Positions 6,585-15,700 of a DNA stretch of 31,707 nucleotides are shown here, one piece after another. This DNA is from CAYJPA01 sp964371945. GTDB taxonomy: Bacteria > Chloroflexota > Chloroflexia > Thermomicrobiales > UBA6265. The stretch spans positions 1-31,707 of the forward strand of contig CAYJPA010000073.1 of assembly GCA_964371945.1 (NCBI GenBank), in the 5' to 3' direction. The position numbers and the translations under genes are program-made. Position 1 is the first letter of the stretch; each line of letters opens with the position of its first letter. Below the pieces are notes generated by a model, which made no database searches, was not told the origin of the DNA, and saw nothing but the letters and a program-made list of their open reading frames with translations.

Positions 6585-6866
6585 CTACAACGCCATTGGC
6601 GGGTTGCCCGCGTCCGTTTCGATCGGCGGTGGTATGTCCCACTTGGACTGGGCGATTTGATCTTTGCTCATATTCAAAAAGACCTTGCCATCATGGCAGG
6701 TGTTGACGGCGCTCGTCGGGATGAGATACTGCGACTTGCTCAAGAGCCCGTGCTCCACGGTGACAAACTTTGGATCGGCCGCGATTACTTTCCCGAGCTT
6801 GTGGTCGTCGCTCGTCATCACCTGATCACCCGCGCGACATTGAAGTTGTCCGGTCGTCGAGTCCAT
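6585..6866 (-). CDS. DUF2171/PRC-barrel-like small protein
   Basis: A 93-residue protein whose ATG is preceded by AGAGGAG. Residues about 13-70 show the short beta-barrel pattern of DUF2171/PRC-barrel proteins: 'DQVMTSDDHKLGKVIAADPK', 'SKSQYLIPTSAVNTCHDGKV', 'FLNMSKDQI'. Such proteins are small, often stress-associated and of unknown biochemical role. It is a single-gene unit, oriented against the par operon, with its own terminator. The short tail after residue 75 is probably disordered. Confidence 0.75.
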   Translation of the reverse strand: MDSTTGQLQCRAGDQVMTSDDHKLGKVIAADPKFVTVEHGLLSKSQYLIPTSAVNTCHDGKVFLNMSKDQIAQSKWDIPPPIETDAGNPPMAL

Positions 6867-7016
6867 GACTGCTCCTCTCGGTGTACCCGCGCAAAGCCGT
6901 GTTTACCACGCGGACGGCACCGTTCGTGCCGCATTTCGCATGCCACGCAACGCGAACGGATCGACCGCCGGGTACCCAGTCGCCGTCAAACGACATATCC
7001 CAATAGAGAGTCAGGA

Positions 7017-7036
7017 GTGTAAACCTAGGTTTACAC
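7017..7036. promoter_or_regulatory. parS: parS-like palindrome, copy 3
   Basis: A third exact copy of GTGTAAACCTAGGTTTACAC, in non-coding DNA about 1.3 kb beyond the parB stop. The three copies are spaced 1684 and 1802 bp apart and bracket the par genes. Confidence 0.7.
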
Positions 7037-7090
7037 TCGCGCTCGACCTATCAAGTGAGTGGCGGCCACCACGGGGCATGGACGACTCCC

Positions 7091-7136
7091 CTCCGACAAA
7101 TGGGCCATCAAGTCTCCGACAAATGGGCCATCAAGT
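7091..7136 (+). repeat. two identical 23-bp tandem repeats
   Basis: The unit begins CTCCGACAAATGGG and ends CATCAAGT. It occurs at 7091-7113 and 7114-7136 without differences, and a third partial CTCCG follows. Confidence 0.8.
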
Positions 7137-7393
7137 CTCCGGCGAGAGGTCAGGAGTAGCGTGGAGTGATACATGGGTCTGGGTGACGTGGTTTGTCATT
7201 GTCTAATTGGGATATGTCGCTCATAGCTTCATTCATCGATCACGGCTGTTCGTTGCCTGCATCCTGGATGAGCGTTGCCGCCTGCTCAACGGGCATCGTC
7301 ACATGTTTTTCCCGAGATCAGCAGCATCACGTCACGCTCAACCGGCTCGTGCCGTGGACGTCTTGGTACGGTGCCTTCCCGCCCGTGCAACAC

Positions 7394-7451
7394 TGCCTTG
7401 AAGGCACCTCTGAGATACGATCAGAGTCGTTTCACATTGACATGATGTCAA
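7394..7451. repeat. cluster of three short dyads
   Basis: TGCCTT-G-AAGGCA (7394-7406), CTCTGA-N7-TCAGAG (7408-7426) and TTGACA-TGA-TGTCAA (7437-7451) follow one another, ending in an A-run. It lies about 150 bases before the propeller gene. No T-run follows on either strand, so these are more likely operators than terminators. Confidence 0.4.
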
Positions 7452-7605
7452 AAAAATTCTGATGTTCGAATCCCTGAGCGAGCGATCAGCGGTTCTCGTT
7501 GAACGGACCACACGATTTCGAGTTGAGTACAATGATGGCCTAGCATTCGCGAAGCATCACGTCGACGGCGACTTTTTCTGACTCAGCCGTGGCTACAGGA
7601 GCACC

Positions 7606-10496
7606 ATGAAGGGCGGAGTCGAGCGCACGCGTTTCATCCTGATTGCCGTCTCCATCGCGGCGAGCCTGCTGATCGGGGTACTTGTCGGTACACTCGCCGG
7701 CGGTGGTTCAGCGCCACCACGGATCGCCGTTCCCACGCAAATGGCCGGGCCCGATACGAATCTGGCCAGCACAGCGGTAGCGACCGCGAGTTTGACGTCG
7801 TTTGCCAGTTCGACAACTCCTGAGGCGTCGATCTCACCCGGTAGCGAGCTGACCCTGACGGCAACCCCTGGGACGCCAGGTATCGCGGGGTCTCCCGCTG
7901 CCTCGCCGGTCGCATCTCCGGAGCTCGAACAGCTCGCAAGTCCAGACATCAAGGCGGTGGCTAGCCCGATCACGCCGAGTCTCACGCCCAGTCCGTCATT
8001 GACTCCGTCGCCGTCGGCCTCGTCCACACCAGTCGATTTGGGATTCCGATCGANNNNNNNNNNNNNNNNNNNNNNNNNNNNNNNNNNNNNNNNNNNNNNN
8101 NNNNNNNNNNNNNNNNNNNNNNNNNNNNNNNNNNNNNNNNNNNNNNNNNNNNNGCCACGATAACGAGCACGCCATCACCGACCGCGAGTGCGACCCCACG
8201 GGCAACGCCAACCACGACGTTCATCCTGCCGGCGCGTACGCCGTCCGCTACGCCGGCGGCAACCGCAACACCAGTATTCACGGCCACCGACACGCCTCCA
8301 ACGGCGACCAGCACGCCGACGGCCACGGCCACCGATGTGCCGGCAACACCGACAAGGACGCCGTCACCAACGCCAACCGCTTCCCCAACAGCAACTGCGA
8401 CGGCGTCCGCGACACAAACACCAACCAGAACGCCAACAGCGACTCCGACAATGACGCCAACAAGAACACCGACTCCTAAGCCAACCGTGACGTCTACAGC
8501 CACGGCCAGCGCGACCGCCACGCCGACGAGAACGCCATCGCCAACCCCGAGCGTGACCCCACGGGCCACGGTGACCACAACCTTCATCCTGCCGGCTCGC
8601 ACGGCCACCGTAGCGCCGACAGGCACCTCCACCGCGACCATGACGACGGCGCCAACCGAAACGCCAACTGCGACGCACACACCAACCAGAACGCCAACTG
8701 CGACTCCGACAATGACGCCAACAAGAACACCGACTCCTGAGCCGACCGCGACGCCCACCGATGTGCCGGCAACGGCGACACCGACAAGGACGCCGACATC
8801 AACGCCAACCGCTTCCCCAACAGCAACTGCGACCGCGTCCGCGACACAAACACCAACCAGAACGCCAACAGTGACTCCTGAGCCGACCGCGACGTCTACA
8901 GCCACGGCCAGCGCGACCGCCACGCCGACGAGAACGCCATCGCCAACCCCGAGCGTGACCCCACGGGCCACGGTGACCACAACCTTCATCCTGCCGGCTC
9001 GATCGGCCACCGTCGCGCCGGCAACAAGCACCTCCACCGCGACCATGACGCCGGCGCCAACCGAAACGCCAACTGCGACGCACACCGTGATGCCAACAGC
9101 GACCCTGACGCACACACCGACAAGCACATCCACGGTGGCCGCAACACCGACGGTGAGGCCGAGTGAGACGGCCGCGTTCACCGCGACGGCGACGCCATCG
9201 CCAACCTCGAGCGTGACACCGCGGGCAACGCCGGCAAACACGCCGACCAGAACAATGACGGCATCGCCGACGTCGGCATCCAGCGCGACGCCGACGACTT
9301 CTCCAACGAGCCTGCCCACGGCAACGGCGACCAACACCCCTGAGCCCACGGCAACGGCGACCAATACCCCTGAGCCCACGGCAACAGCGACCAACACTCC
9401 TGAGCCCACGGCAACAGCGACCAATACCCCTGAGCCCACGGCAACGGAGAAACCGACAGGGCAGGGGATTGATCGCGCAATGTTCCGCGGCAATGCCGCG
9501 CGAACCGGTGTGGAAGTCGGACCTGTGCCTGAGGACCCCCTTGCGGTGATCTGGAGCGTCAATACTGGAGATACCGTCTTTTCGGTGCCGGCGGTCGCCG
9601 GCGATCGCGCATTCTTCGGCAGCAACAGCGATGTGCTGTATGCCGTGGACCGAGCGTCAGGCGAGGAGCTCTGGTCGTTCCAAACCGGCGAGGATATCTC
9701 TTCCTCTCCGGCCGTGATCAATGGGATCGTCTACGTTGGCAGCTTTGATGCCAATCTCTATGCGGTTGACGCAAACAGTGGGGAAGAGCAATGGCGCTTC
9801 CTCACCGGCGGTCCAATCCACGCATCGCCGGCGATCGTGGGATCAACAATCTATGTGGCAAGTTATGACGGCTTTGTGTATGCGCTCGATTCAACCGATG
9901 GGAGTGAGCGGTGGCGGTTCGAGACCGGCGCGTCGATCAGCTCATCGCCCGCGGTCTCAGAACAACGGGTCTTCGTTGGGAGCGATGATGGATTCGTCTA
10001 CGCTATTGATGCCCGCACCGGGGCGTCGCTCTGGTCGTTCGGCACGGGCGGGGCGGTCTTTGCGACGCCCGCGGTAAGCAACGGCGTCGTGTACATCGGA
10101 TCGACCGCTGGAACCATGTATGCGCTGTCGGCCGAGGATGGCGCGCAACTCTGGTCCGTTGACACCGGCGGTGCGATCTACTCATCTGCCGCGGTCACGC
10201 GAGACACGGTGTACGTCGGAAGCGAAGACAGCGCCATCTACGCGCTTGCAATCGATACCGGCGAGGAGCGATGGAGCTACGCAACAGGCGCACAGGTGCG
10301 TGCCTCTCCCGCCTATTCGAATGGCATGATTATCATCGGGAGCTACGATGGGGCCATCTACGCGCTGAACGCGGACGACGGCTCGGTGGTCTGGTCGTTC
10401 GTCGTCAACACCGGCATGACATCAGCGACGGTTGTCGACGGCGCGGTCTACATCGGCCTCTTCGACGGCACCGTGATCGCAATCGGGCAGTCGTAA
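7606..10496 (+). CDS. membrane-anchored Thr/Pro-rich protein with PQQ-like beta-propeller (contains gap)
   Basis: The ATG follows AGGAG. Residues about 9-32 ('RFILIAVSIAASLLIGVLVG') form a signal-anchor. A very long Thr/Pro/Ala-rich stalk follows and is interrupted by the 100-N gap. The frame before the gap (7606) differs from the frame after it (8154 onward), so the true gap length is unknown. The stalk carries a recurring 'TTTFILPAR' module and ends in four 'ATATNTPEP' repeats. From about 9466 a 'AMFRGNAARTG' start leads into eight propeller blades of about 40 residues, each with W..(T)G, S.PAV and VYxGS..G.(L)YA(L/V) patterns, as in PQQ-like repeats of BamB type. No enzymatic residues are recognised. 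It probably displays a binding propeller away from the membrane on an extracellular stalk. Confidence 0.85.
8054..8153. other. assembly gap (100 N)
   Basis: Exactly 100 Ns, the usual placeholder for unknown length. It lies within the repetitive stalk of the propeller gene, where repeats explain the failed assembly. Confidence 0.95.
8489..9001 (+). repeat. 111-bp perfect direct repeat in the stalk region
   Basis: 8489-8599 and 8891-9001 are identical, 402 bp apart. Both start GACGTCTACAGCCACGGCC and end CTGCCGGCTCG. The surrounding segments (8340-8470 and 8767-8870) are near-copies too, so the stalk grew by segmental duplication. Confidence 0.85.
9315..9434 (+). repeat. four 30-bp tandem repeats
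   Basis: Units start at 9315, 9345, 9375 and 9405, each encoding PTATATNTPE with only synonymous C/T or A/G changes. They form the last stalk segment before the propeller. Confidence 0.9.
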
Positions 10497-10950
10497 CCGG
10501 ATTCTGCCCGGCCGTCGGCGCCGGGGGAGCCCAGGAAGAGCGGACGCGGATGTTGGTCGTGTGGCGCTTCGCGCCTACATCGTGGCCCGCTCCGTCACCA
10601 CCCCGCGTGCTCAGAGAGCCCTGGGCACGTTCAAGCTGAGCCAATAGGCCACGTCAAGATACTCGGATGCTCCACTCGAGCTCGACACACTTCAAGGAGG
10701 CCGTGATCAACAAGTACGTCTAATCTACTCTCCCAATGAGGTGCCACAGCGGCACTCGTTAGGCACTTGTCCGGCATACGACGATGCAATCATCGGCTAA
10801 TGACGATGGAGCACGTCAGGTTCAACGCTATGAAATGGCATTCGTTCCACGAAATCGATATCCTCTTGAACGGTCATATCATCCTACTGCGCGCTGCATT
10901 GCGGAATCATTTCAGGTTGTGGCTGGGCGGCACCACCAATTTGTTGCGCT
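10497..10950. other. intergenic between two convergent genes
   Basis: No gene is supported and no T-tailed hairpin is seen after the propeller gene. A short GTGCC-ACAGC-GGCAC dyad lies at about 10741-10755. Confidence 0.45.
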
Positions 10951-11751
10951 CTAGGCGCTCTCCCACTGATTGCGGAGATAGCGCACGGTTTCGCTCAACA
11001 TCGCGTCTGGACCCTGGGAGCGCAGCGGCCCGCCGAGTGATGAGCATTCGATACTGACGTACCCCTGATAGTCGATTGCTTTGAGGGCGGCAAATGGCGG
11101 TTGAACATTGAGGCAGCCGGCGCCGGGCTGGGCACGGTTATTGTCCGCGATATGAACGTGCCCGAGGTGAGACCCTGCCGCGCGAATCGGCTCCGCCATG
11201 TCGGCTTCCTCGATGTTCATATGAAAGAAATCCGCCAGCGCCAAGACGCGAGGATGATCAACCTGGCGGCTGATCGCAACGGCCTGGTCCACCCGCCGCA
11301 GGAAAAAGGCCTCATAACGGTTCAGCGGTTCCAGGAAGACCGCGGCGCGTCCGGGTGGCAAAGCAGTCACCCAGTCGCGAAACGCGGCTACGGCCATTGT
11401 CTCGAGATCGGTTACCCCTGGGAACGTGTGCGGCGGGCGCACGGGCACAGAGACGACACCGGCGGCGCCAAGCTCGTCGGCCATGGTGATGAGCTCGGTC
11501 AGACCGGCAAAGCGCCGCCGCCGCTCGTCGAGATCGGGCAGAAGTGGATCGTGCATCGAGTGGGTGCAGATCGCGCACACCGGCAGGCCTGAACGCTCGA
11601 TTGCCCGTCGCACATCGTCATATCGTTCCCGTAGATCAAACGCCGGCCCGACAGTCACCTCCACCGCATCGAACCCATACCGGGCGGCGGCGGCGAATTG
11701 CTCATCAAGCGTGTGACCCGGAAGATGCGCTGTTTGAATACCCAGTTTCAC
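10951..11751 (-). CDS. sugar-phosphate isomerase/epimerase-like TIM barrel
   Basis: A 266-residue protein. The GTG at 11751 is chosen because GAGGAGCGAG precedes it; the frame runs open to 11853 but without a better site. It follows the xylose-isomerase-like/AP-endonuclease-2 TIM-barrel pattern: 'KLGIQTAHLPG' at the N-terminus, 'YGFDAVEVTVG', 'VFLEPLNRYEAFFLRR' with the metal-binding Glu, 'ALADFFHMNIEE' with Asp/His ligands, 'HLGHVHIADNN' and 'YQGYVSIECS' with the last Glu. These match the divalent-metal ligands of IolE/IolI/hydroxypyruvate isomerase relatives. The substrate cannot be told from sequence. It stands alone, so context gives no pathway. Confidence 0.85.
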   Translation of the reverse strand: MKLGIQTAHLPGHTLDEQFAAAARYGFDAVEVTVGPAFDLRERYDDVRRAIERSGLPVCAICTHSMHDPLLPDLDERRRRFAGLTELITMADELGAAGVVSVPVRPPHTFPGVTDLETMAVAAFRDWVTALPPGRAAVFLEPLNRYEAFFLRRVDQAVAISRQVDHPRVLALADFFHMNIEEADMAEPIRAAGSHLGHVHIADNNRAQPGAGCLNVQPPFAALKAIDYQGYVSIECSSLGGPLRSQGPDAMLSETVRYLRNQWESA

Positions 11752-12145
11752 GTTGCTCGCTCCTCTGTGTGTTCGGTGCGGGGCCATTGGTGATCCAAAG
11801 ATTGACACAGTTCCGGCGATCGGATCCGGCGAGGTGAAGGCACGGGTCATCAAATGTGTGCGGGAGCAATGAGTACATCAAGGGCATCAATACTCGTGGT
11901 GGTTCGATGCCGGACAACGCAACGAGTCCCGTTCGTCAGCTGATGGCACGACTTCGAAACCAACGAATGTCCCCTCGGAAGATCGTTCGGTAAAATGTCG
12001 CTCGAGGATTACCAAGAATTGCGATCAAGTGAGGCGCAATGCCGAACCGGGGGCGCCGGAGCTCCGGACAGGAAGCCGTCTGCCTTTCAATAACACACGG
12101 CCACTGCATAAACAATGCTTTCCGAGGATAGTTGGTGTGAGGGGC
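11752..12145. other. intergenic, no gene supported
   Basis: About 390 bases without a recognisable gene, ending at the promoter-terminator pair described next. Confidence 0.4.
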
Positions 12146-12174
12146 TTGATTCAACCCACGGGCCATATTATAAA
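12146..12174 (+). promoter_or_regulatory. sigma70-type promoter
   Basis: TTGATT (12146-12151), 17 bases, TATAAA (12169-12174). Transcription would start near 12181 and run into the terminator at 12208-12236, about 50 bases on. Confidence 0.5.
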
Positions 12175-12207
12175 TCGCTCATATCTCCATACAGAGTCCG
12201 CTTCTTA

Positions 12208-12236
12208 CTTGACCCGTTGGGTCAAGCTGTTTTTTG
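12208..12236 (+). terminator. strong intrinsic terminator or attenuator
   Basis: CTTGACCC-GTT-GGGTCAAG, a perfect 8-bp stem, followed by CTGTTTTTTG. No gene on this strand lies before it. With the promoter at 12146 it would give a very short RNA, or act as an attenuator for the ParB-like gene that lay directly downstream before the IS inserted. Confidence 0.65.
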
Positions 12237-12248
12237 TTCTCGTGTTAA

Positions 12249-13936
12249 TACTACAGCGACAGTTATTGTGGTGCGTTGCGCTTTGACCTCTTGAGGACGG
12301 TGAGAATCGAGGTCCACGTCCCGTTCTCTTGCCAGTGTCGATATCGTGCTCGGACGGTCGCTGCCGGGGCGACCGATTCCGGGAGTTGGGTCCACCCGGC
12401 CCCAGTCCGCATCACCCACAGCATCGCGTCGAGGATTCGCCGGTCGTCATGACGTGGACGCCCCATCCCGGTTTCCGCAGGCAGCAGTGATTGTATTCGT
12501 CGCCACCGTTGTTCTGTTAATTCGAGAAGGGGATGCTCAAGTACCTGGAGCGGCGGGTCGCCGGTGCGGAGCTGGGGGTCGGCGCGCCGGATCGTGTGGG
12601 CGTGCTTGGCGATCGCCTGGTGACGCCGGCGAAAGTGAGACCAGGCCAATTGGTGAGTCCAGCGTGCTGGGTCGTCGGTCGCGATCAAGATCAATCGCCG
12701 AACCTCCGGAATCGTCAAGGGCAGCAGATCGGCGGACCCCCCTTTTTGCCCTCGTCTCCGGTCACGCTGTGGCGCATCACCGCGAGGTAGGCGTGCGCAA
12801 ACAGGGCCAGGGTGATGTGGCGATGCCAGGGTGTCCACTTGCGAACCTCATAGTGATCGAGTCCAATCACGCCTTTGGCGTCCTCGAACCCGACCTCGAT
12901 CGCCCAGCGCATGCCTGCGACCCGGATCAGCTCCGCCACCGTCGTGTCCTCCGGTCCGTAGCTATGGAAGTACGCCAGTTCCGTCGGATCGCTCAGACCG
13001 CGCCGGACGAGGAGCCAGTGGGCGAATCCGGCACTGCCGTCATACGGCAGGCGAATCCAGGCCCAATCGGCACGTCGCTCCCCTTGACTGCCCGCCCCCG
13101 CCGAACACGTCGCCCAGGCGTCCGGCGGCAACTCCGCGATCACGTGATCGACGCGTCGTTGGACACCACCATCCCAAATCATCTGGGCACAGGCGACGGC
13201 CAGCACATACGGATGGCGGTTCACCTCCAACCACCGACGAAGCTCAGGCGAATCGCCGTAGATCTCGTCGGCCGTGACCCAGGCCGCGGGCACCCCGGCG
13301 GTGAATGCCCGCGCTAGCATCCCCAGGGCCAGTTCCGGTTTGGTCGCGAACGTGATCGCCTCGGGGACGCCAGCCTCCCGTCGCCGCTCCGTATCCTGGA
13401 CCCACGGCTCGGGGAGGTACAACGCGCGATCAATAAAGGCACACCCGGCATCGCTGGCATACGCCACGAAGACGCCGATCTGGCAATTTTCGATTCGGCC
13501 CGCCGTACCGCTATATTGGCGCTGAACACCGGCTGACTTTGTGCCCTTTTTCAGAAACCCCGTTTCGTCGACGATCAACACCCCGTTGGGTGCGCCCAGA
13601 TGGTCCACCACATACGCCCGCAAATCGTCGCGGACCGCCTCGGCATCCCAGTCCGACCCATTCAGCAGGCGCTGCACGCCTTGCGGACCGGCTTCCCCGA
13701 GGTGTTCGGCCAGTTGCCACCCGTTCTTCCGCTCAACCCGATCAAGCAGTCCCGCCAGGTAGCGTTTCGACCGTGATCGCGCCTCCGACCGCCGAAAGCG
13801 CCCCGCGATCCGGGCGTGCAGGGCATCAAGTCCCGCGCTCCAGACCGACTCCTCGTCTCCCGGGTGCATGCGTCTCCCTCCATGATGGTGTCAACTAGAC
13901 ACATCTGGAGTGTACGCTGTATCTGTCGCTGTAGTA
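12249..13936 (-). mobile_element. complete IS701-family insertion sequence (1688 bp)
   Basis: Inverted termini TACTACAGCGACAG (12249-12262) and CTGTCGCTGTAGTA (13923-13936) match over 14 bp. Each is flanked by TTAA (12245-12248 and 13937-13940), a 4-bp target duplication that fits the YTAR-type target preference of the family. The transposase gene fills the element on the minus strand and its last codon ends against the left terminus. Confidence 0.85.
12263..13869 (-). CDS. IS701-family transposase with likely -1 frameshift
   Basis: The first frame (13869 to 12715, 384 codons; ATG preceded by GGGAG) carries the IS701 DDE core: 'GVLIVDETGFLKKGTKSAGV' (first Asp), 'AWVTADEIYGDSPELRRWL' (second Asp) and 'MRWAIEVGFEDAKGVIGLDH' (Glu). 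Just before its end the minus strand reads AAAAAGGGGGG (12737-12747), with A AAG GGG in the zero frame, a classical -1 slippery heptamer. Shifting continues into a second frame, 'LLPLTIPEVRRLI...LAWSHFRRRHQAIAKHAH', the usual IS701 C-terminus. This is followed by a DUF4096-like segment ('LTEQRWRRIQSLLP', 'MGRPRHDDRRILDAMLWVMRTG') up to the stop at 12263-12265. The joined product would be about 530 residues. A simple indel is the alternative. Confidence 0.8.
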
Positions 13937-13945
13937 TTAAGGAAT

Positions 13946-15229
13946 ATGCAATCCATAATGATGAATCCGCGCGTCGCTCACCCGTCCGATCCGATGCTTG
14001 AGCCGCTCGAGCAATCGGAATCGATGCGTCAGGCATCCGAAACCGTGGGGGCGACCTCACGCGGAGCGGTTCTGGCCGCCGTGCCAACCGCGTCCGATCG
14101 TCGGATTCGCTCGTACCCAATCGGCCATCTGGCGCCGAATCCCTTTCAGCCACGGTTCCTGTTCGATGACGATGCGCTCGCGCAACTCGCCGGCTCGATT
14201 CGCAGCTACGGCTTCATGGGCCACATCGAGGTCCGGCATGACCCGATCAAGCCTGACGGGCCACTCCAGATCGTGTTCGGACATCGCCGCGTGGAAGCGG
14301 CCAAACTCGGGGGACTGGCCACGGTGCCGGCCGTCTTGGTCGAGCGCACTGACGATCAGATGCGATGCATCACGTTCGTCGAGAACGCTGCCCGCAAGTC
14401 GCTCTCCTACTGGGAAGAGGCGGTTTTCCTGGGCACAATGAAGCGCGAGCTCAAGCTCACGGTGCGACAGATCGCGGATGCGCTCGGGGTCGGGCGGAGC
14501 TATGTCCAGGAACGGCTCGATCTCCTGAAGTTGCCGGAAGGACCACTCCGCGATGCCGCCCAGCGCCACGATGTCGGCTTCTCGACCGCCTGGCTGCTGA
14601 CCCAGATGCCGGAGGAGGAGCGAGACGAGTTGTTTGCCGGGGTGCAGGCGGGGGAGCTCAACGTCACCGATCTCCGGCTGATCCGCCAAGCAGAGGCGCG
14701 CCGGCGGTCAGAACTGGAGCGGCGGGTGGATGACGACCAACGTCCTGGAGAGCCAAGCGTGCCCGTCGTATCCATTCCCAGGCCCCAACCGGTGCGAATG
14801 CGCTGGGTTGAGCCGCCAACGCCGTTCACCGATACCGCATTGCAGGCTGCACGCGGCGATCACCCAAAGCCGGAACCGGCGCCTTGGTTTAGACCAAATG
14901 TATCCGTCATTGCCGCGATCGCCGAGCCCATCGTCCCCGCGGAGCCACGGCACTCGCCAGTGAGTACGTCACTCCGTGATACCCCGCGGCCGGCAACCAG
15001 CGAGCAGACGATTCCCGCGCAGCGCATCTTCTTTGATTCCACCTTGATCAAGCGCCATACCGGACGTGATTACGCGCTCGAGGCGATCAAGCAGCTCGAC
15101 GCGAATGCGTATCATCTCCGGCTCAAGATTGACAAAGCTGACTTTGCCATGCTCAGTGACGATGAGCGGGAGCACTTAAAACGGGCAACGAGTGAGCTCC
15201 AGCAAGTGCTCGCCTTACTCCCCTCCTAA
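13946..15229 (+). CDS. second, divergent ParB-like protein
   Basis: A 427-residue protein from the ATG at 13946 (AAGGA two bases before; in-frame ATGs at 13958 and 13961 are alternatives). The frame opens inside the IS end, so upstream starts there are artefacts. Residues about 45-145 form a ParB/Srx domain, 'IGHLAPNPFQPRFLFDDDAL', with 'GHRRVEAAKL' in place of the usual GERRxRA, and 'FVENAARKSLSYWEEA'. A ParB HTH follows ('VRQIADALGVGRSYVQERLD'). Then come a long Pro-rich linker (about residues 255-355) and a helical C-terminal domain. The changed CTP box suggests different nucleotide behaviour. No ParA is adjacent. It could be an orphan ParB, or a Noc- or KorB-like regulator. Confidence 0.85.
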   Translation: MQSIMMNPRVAHPSDPMLEPLEQSESMRQASETVGATSRGAVLAAVPTASDRRIRSYPIGHLAPNPFQPRFLFDDDALAQLAGSIRSYGFMGHIEVRHDPIKPDGPLQIVFGHRRVEAAKLGGLATVPAVLVERTDDQMRCITFVENAARKSLSYWEEAVFLGTMKRELKLTVRQIADALGVGRSYVQERLDLLKLPEGPLRDAAQRHDVGFSTAWLLTQMPEEERDELFAGVQAGELNVTDLRLIRQAEARRRSELERRVDDDQRPGEPSVPVVSIPRPQPVRMRWVEPPTPFTDTALQAARGDHPKPEPAPWFRPNVSVIAAIAEPIVPAEPRHSPVSTSLRDTPRPATSEQTIPAQRIFFDSTLIKRHTGRDYALEAIKQLDANAYHLRLKIDKADFAMLSDDEREHLKRATSELQQVLALLPS

Positions 15230-15700
15230 CGCCGCTGCAGATCACGCACGACGTTGGTGCTTGGGGAGCGGATCGCCCGCCGTACGCCGATCCACATTCG
15301 CTGGTATTTCGTACCGATATCCATCACGATCGGTTTCCGGGCATGTGTCGAAACGAGGCGGGAACCTGTCCGGTGGGCACTCATTGATGACAGTGAGGAA
15401 TCAAATTTGTCCGGAATCCGGACAAATTGAGCAGTATTACGATCAAAGGTTAGGTACGCTGCTCACCGTTGCCGCCGTGTGGCAGATGCTGTCATCCCTT
15501 GGTGAGCCCCAACTTGGAGCCTCCGGGCAGTCAGTGCGGACAGCGTAAATTACATACCATTGACATCATGATCATTCAATCGTTCTTCCCCTTGTTCGCG
15601 CTCCGCTCCGAATGTGGGAGAGGAGGAGGGGAGTGAACGTGCGACGCCGGGTTCGTGATGCGCTGCATCACGACGCCGTTCATACACGAGGTCTCTGTGC
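15230..15700. other. intergenic between convergent genes
   Basis: No gene is supported. It holds the 25-bp palindrome at 15404-15428 and a perfect stem CGTGATGC-GCT-GCATCACG at 15654-15672 near the end of the glycosyltransferase gene. Confidence 0.5.
15404..15428. promoter_or_regulatory. 25-bp near-perfect palindrome, candidate binding site
   Basis: AATTTGTCCGGA (15404-15415), a central A, and its exact complement TCCGGACAAATT (15417-15428). It lies 175 bases after the ParB-like gene and has no T-run. It could be a site for that protein or another dimeric regulator. Confidence 0.5.

Larger units (their letters stand above)
6867..7605. other. intergenic region with parS copy 3, tandem repeats and dyads
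   Basis: About 740 bases with no supported gene. It contains the third parS-like palindrome, a 23-bp tandem duplication and a cluster of three dyads before a run of A; each is listed separately. Confidence 0.5.

Noticed and set aside
6501..7022. Plus-strand frame of 173 codons
   Set aside because: Antisense to the DUF2171-like gene, which has its own ribosome-binding site and terminator.
7091..7136. CRISPR array
   Set aside because: The two 23-mers are directly adjacent with no spacer, and no cas gene is present.
7982..9721. Minus-strand frame of 579 codons rich in 'GVLVGVAVAV'
   Set aside because: It is the complement of the Thr/Pro-rich stalk codons. Such Val/Gly/Ala frames are a standard artefact, and the plus frame has a signal-anchor, a ribosome-binding site and the propeller.
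12346..13317. Plus-strand frame of 323 codons inside the IS
   Set aside because: Shadow of the transposase gene on the other strand.
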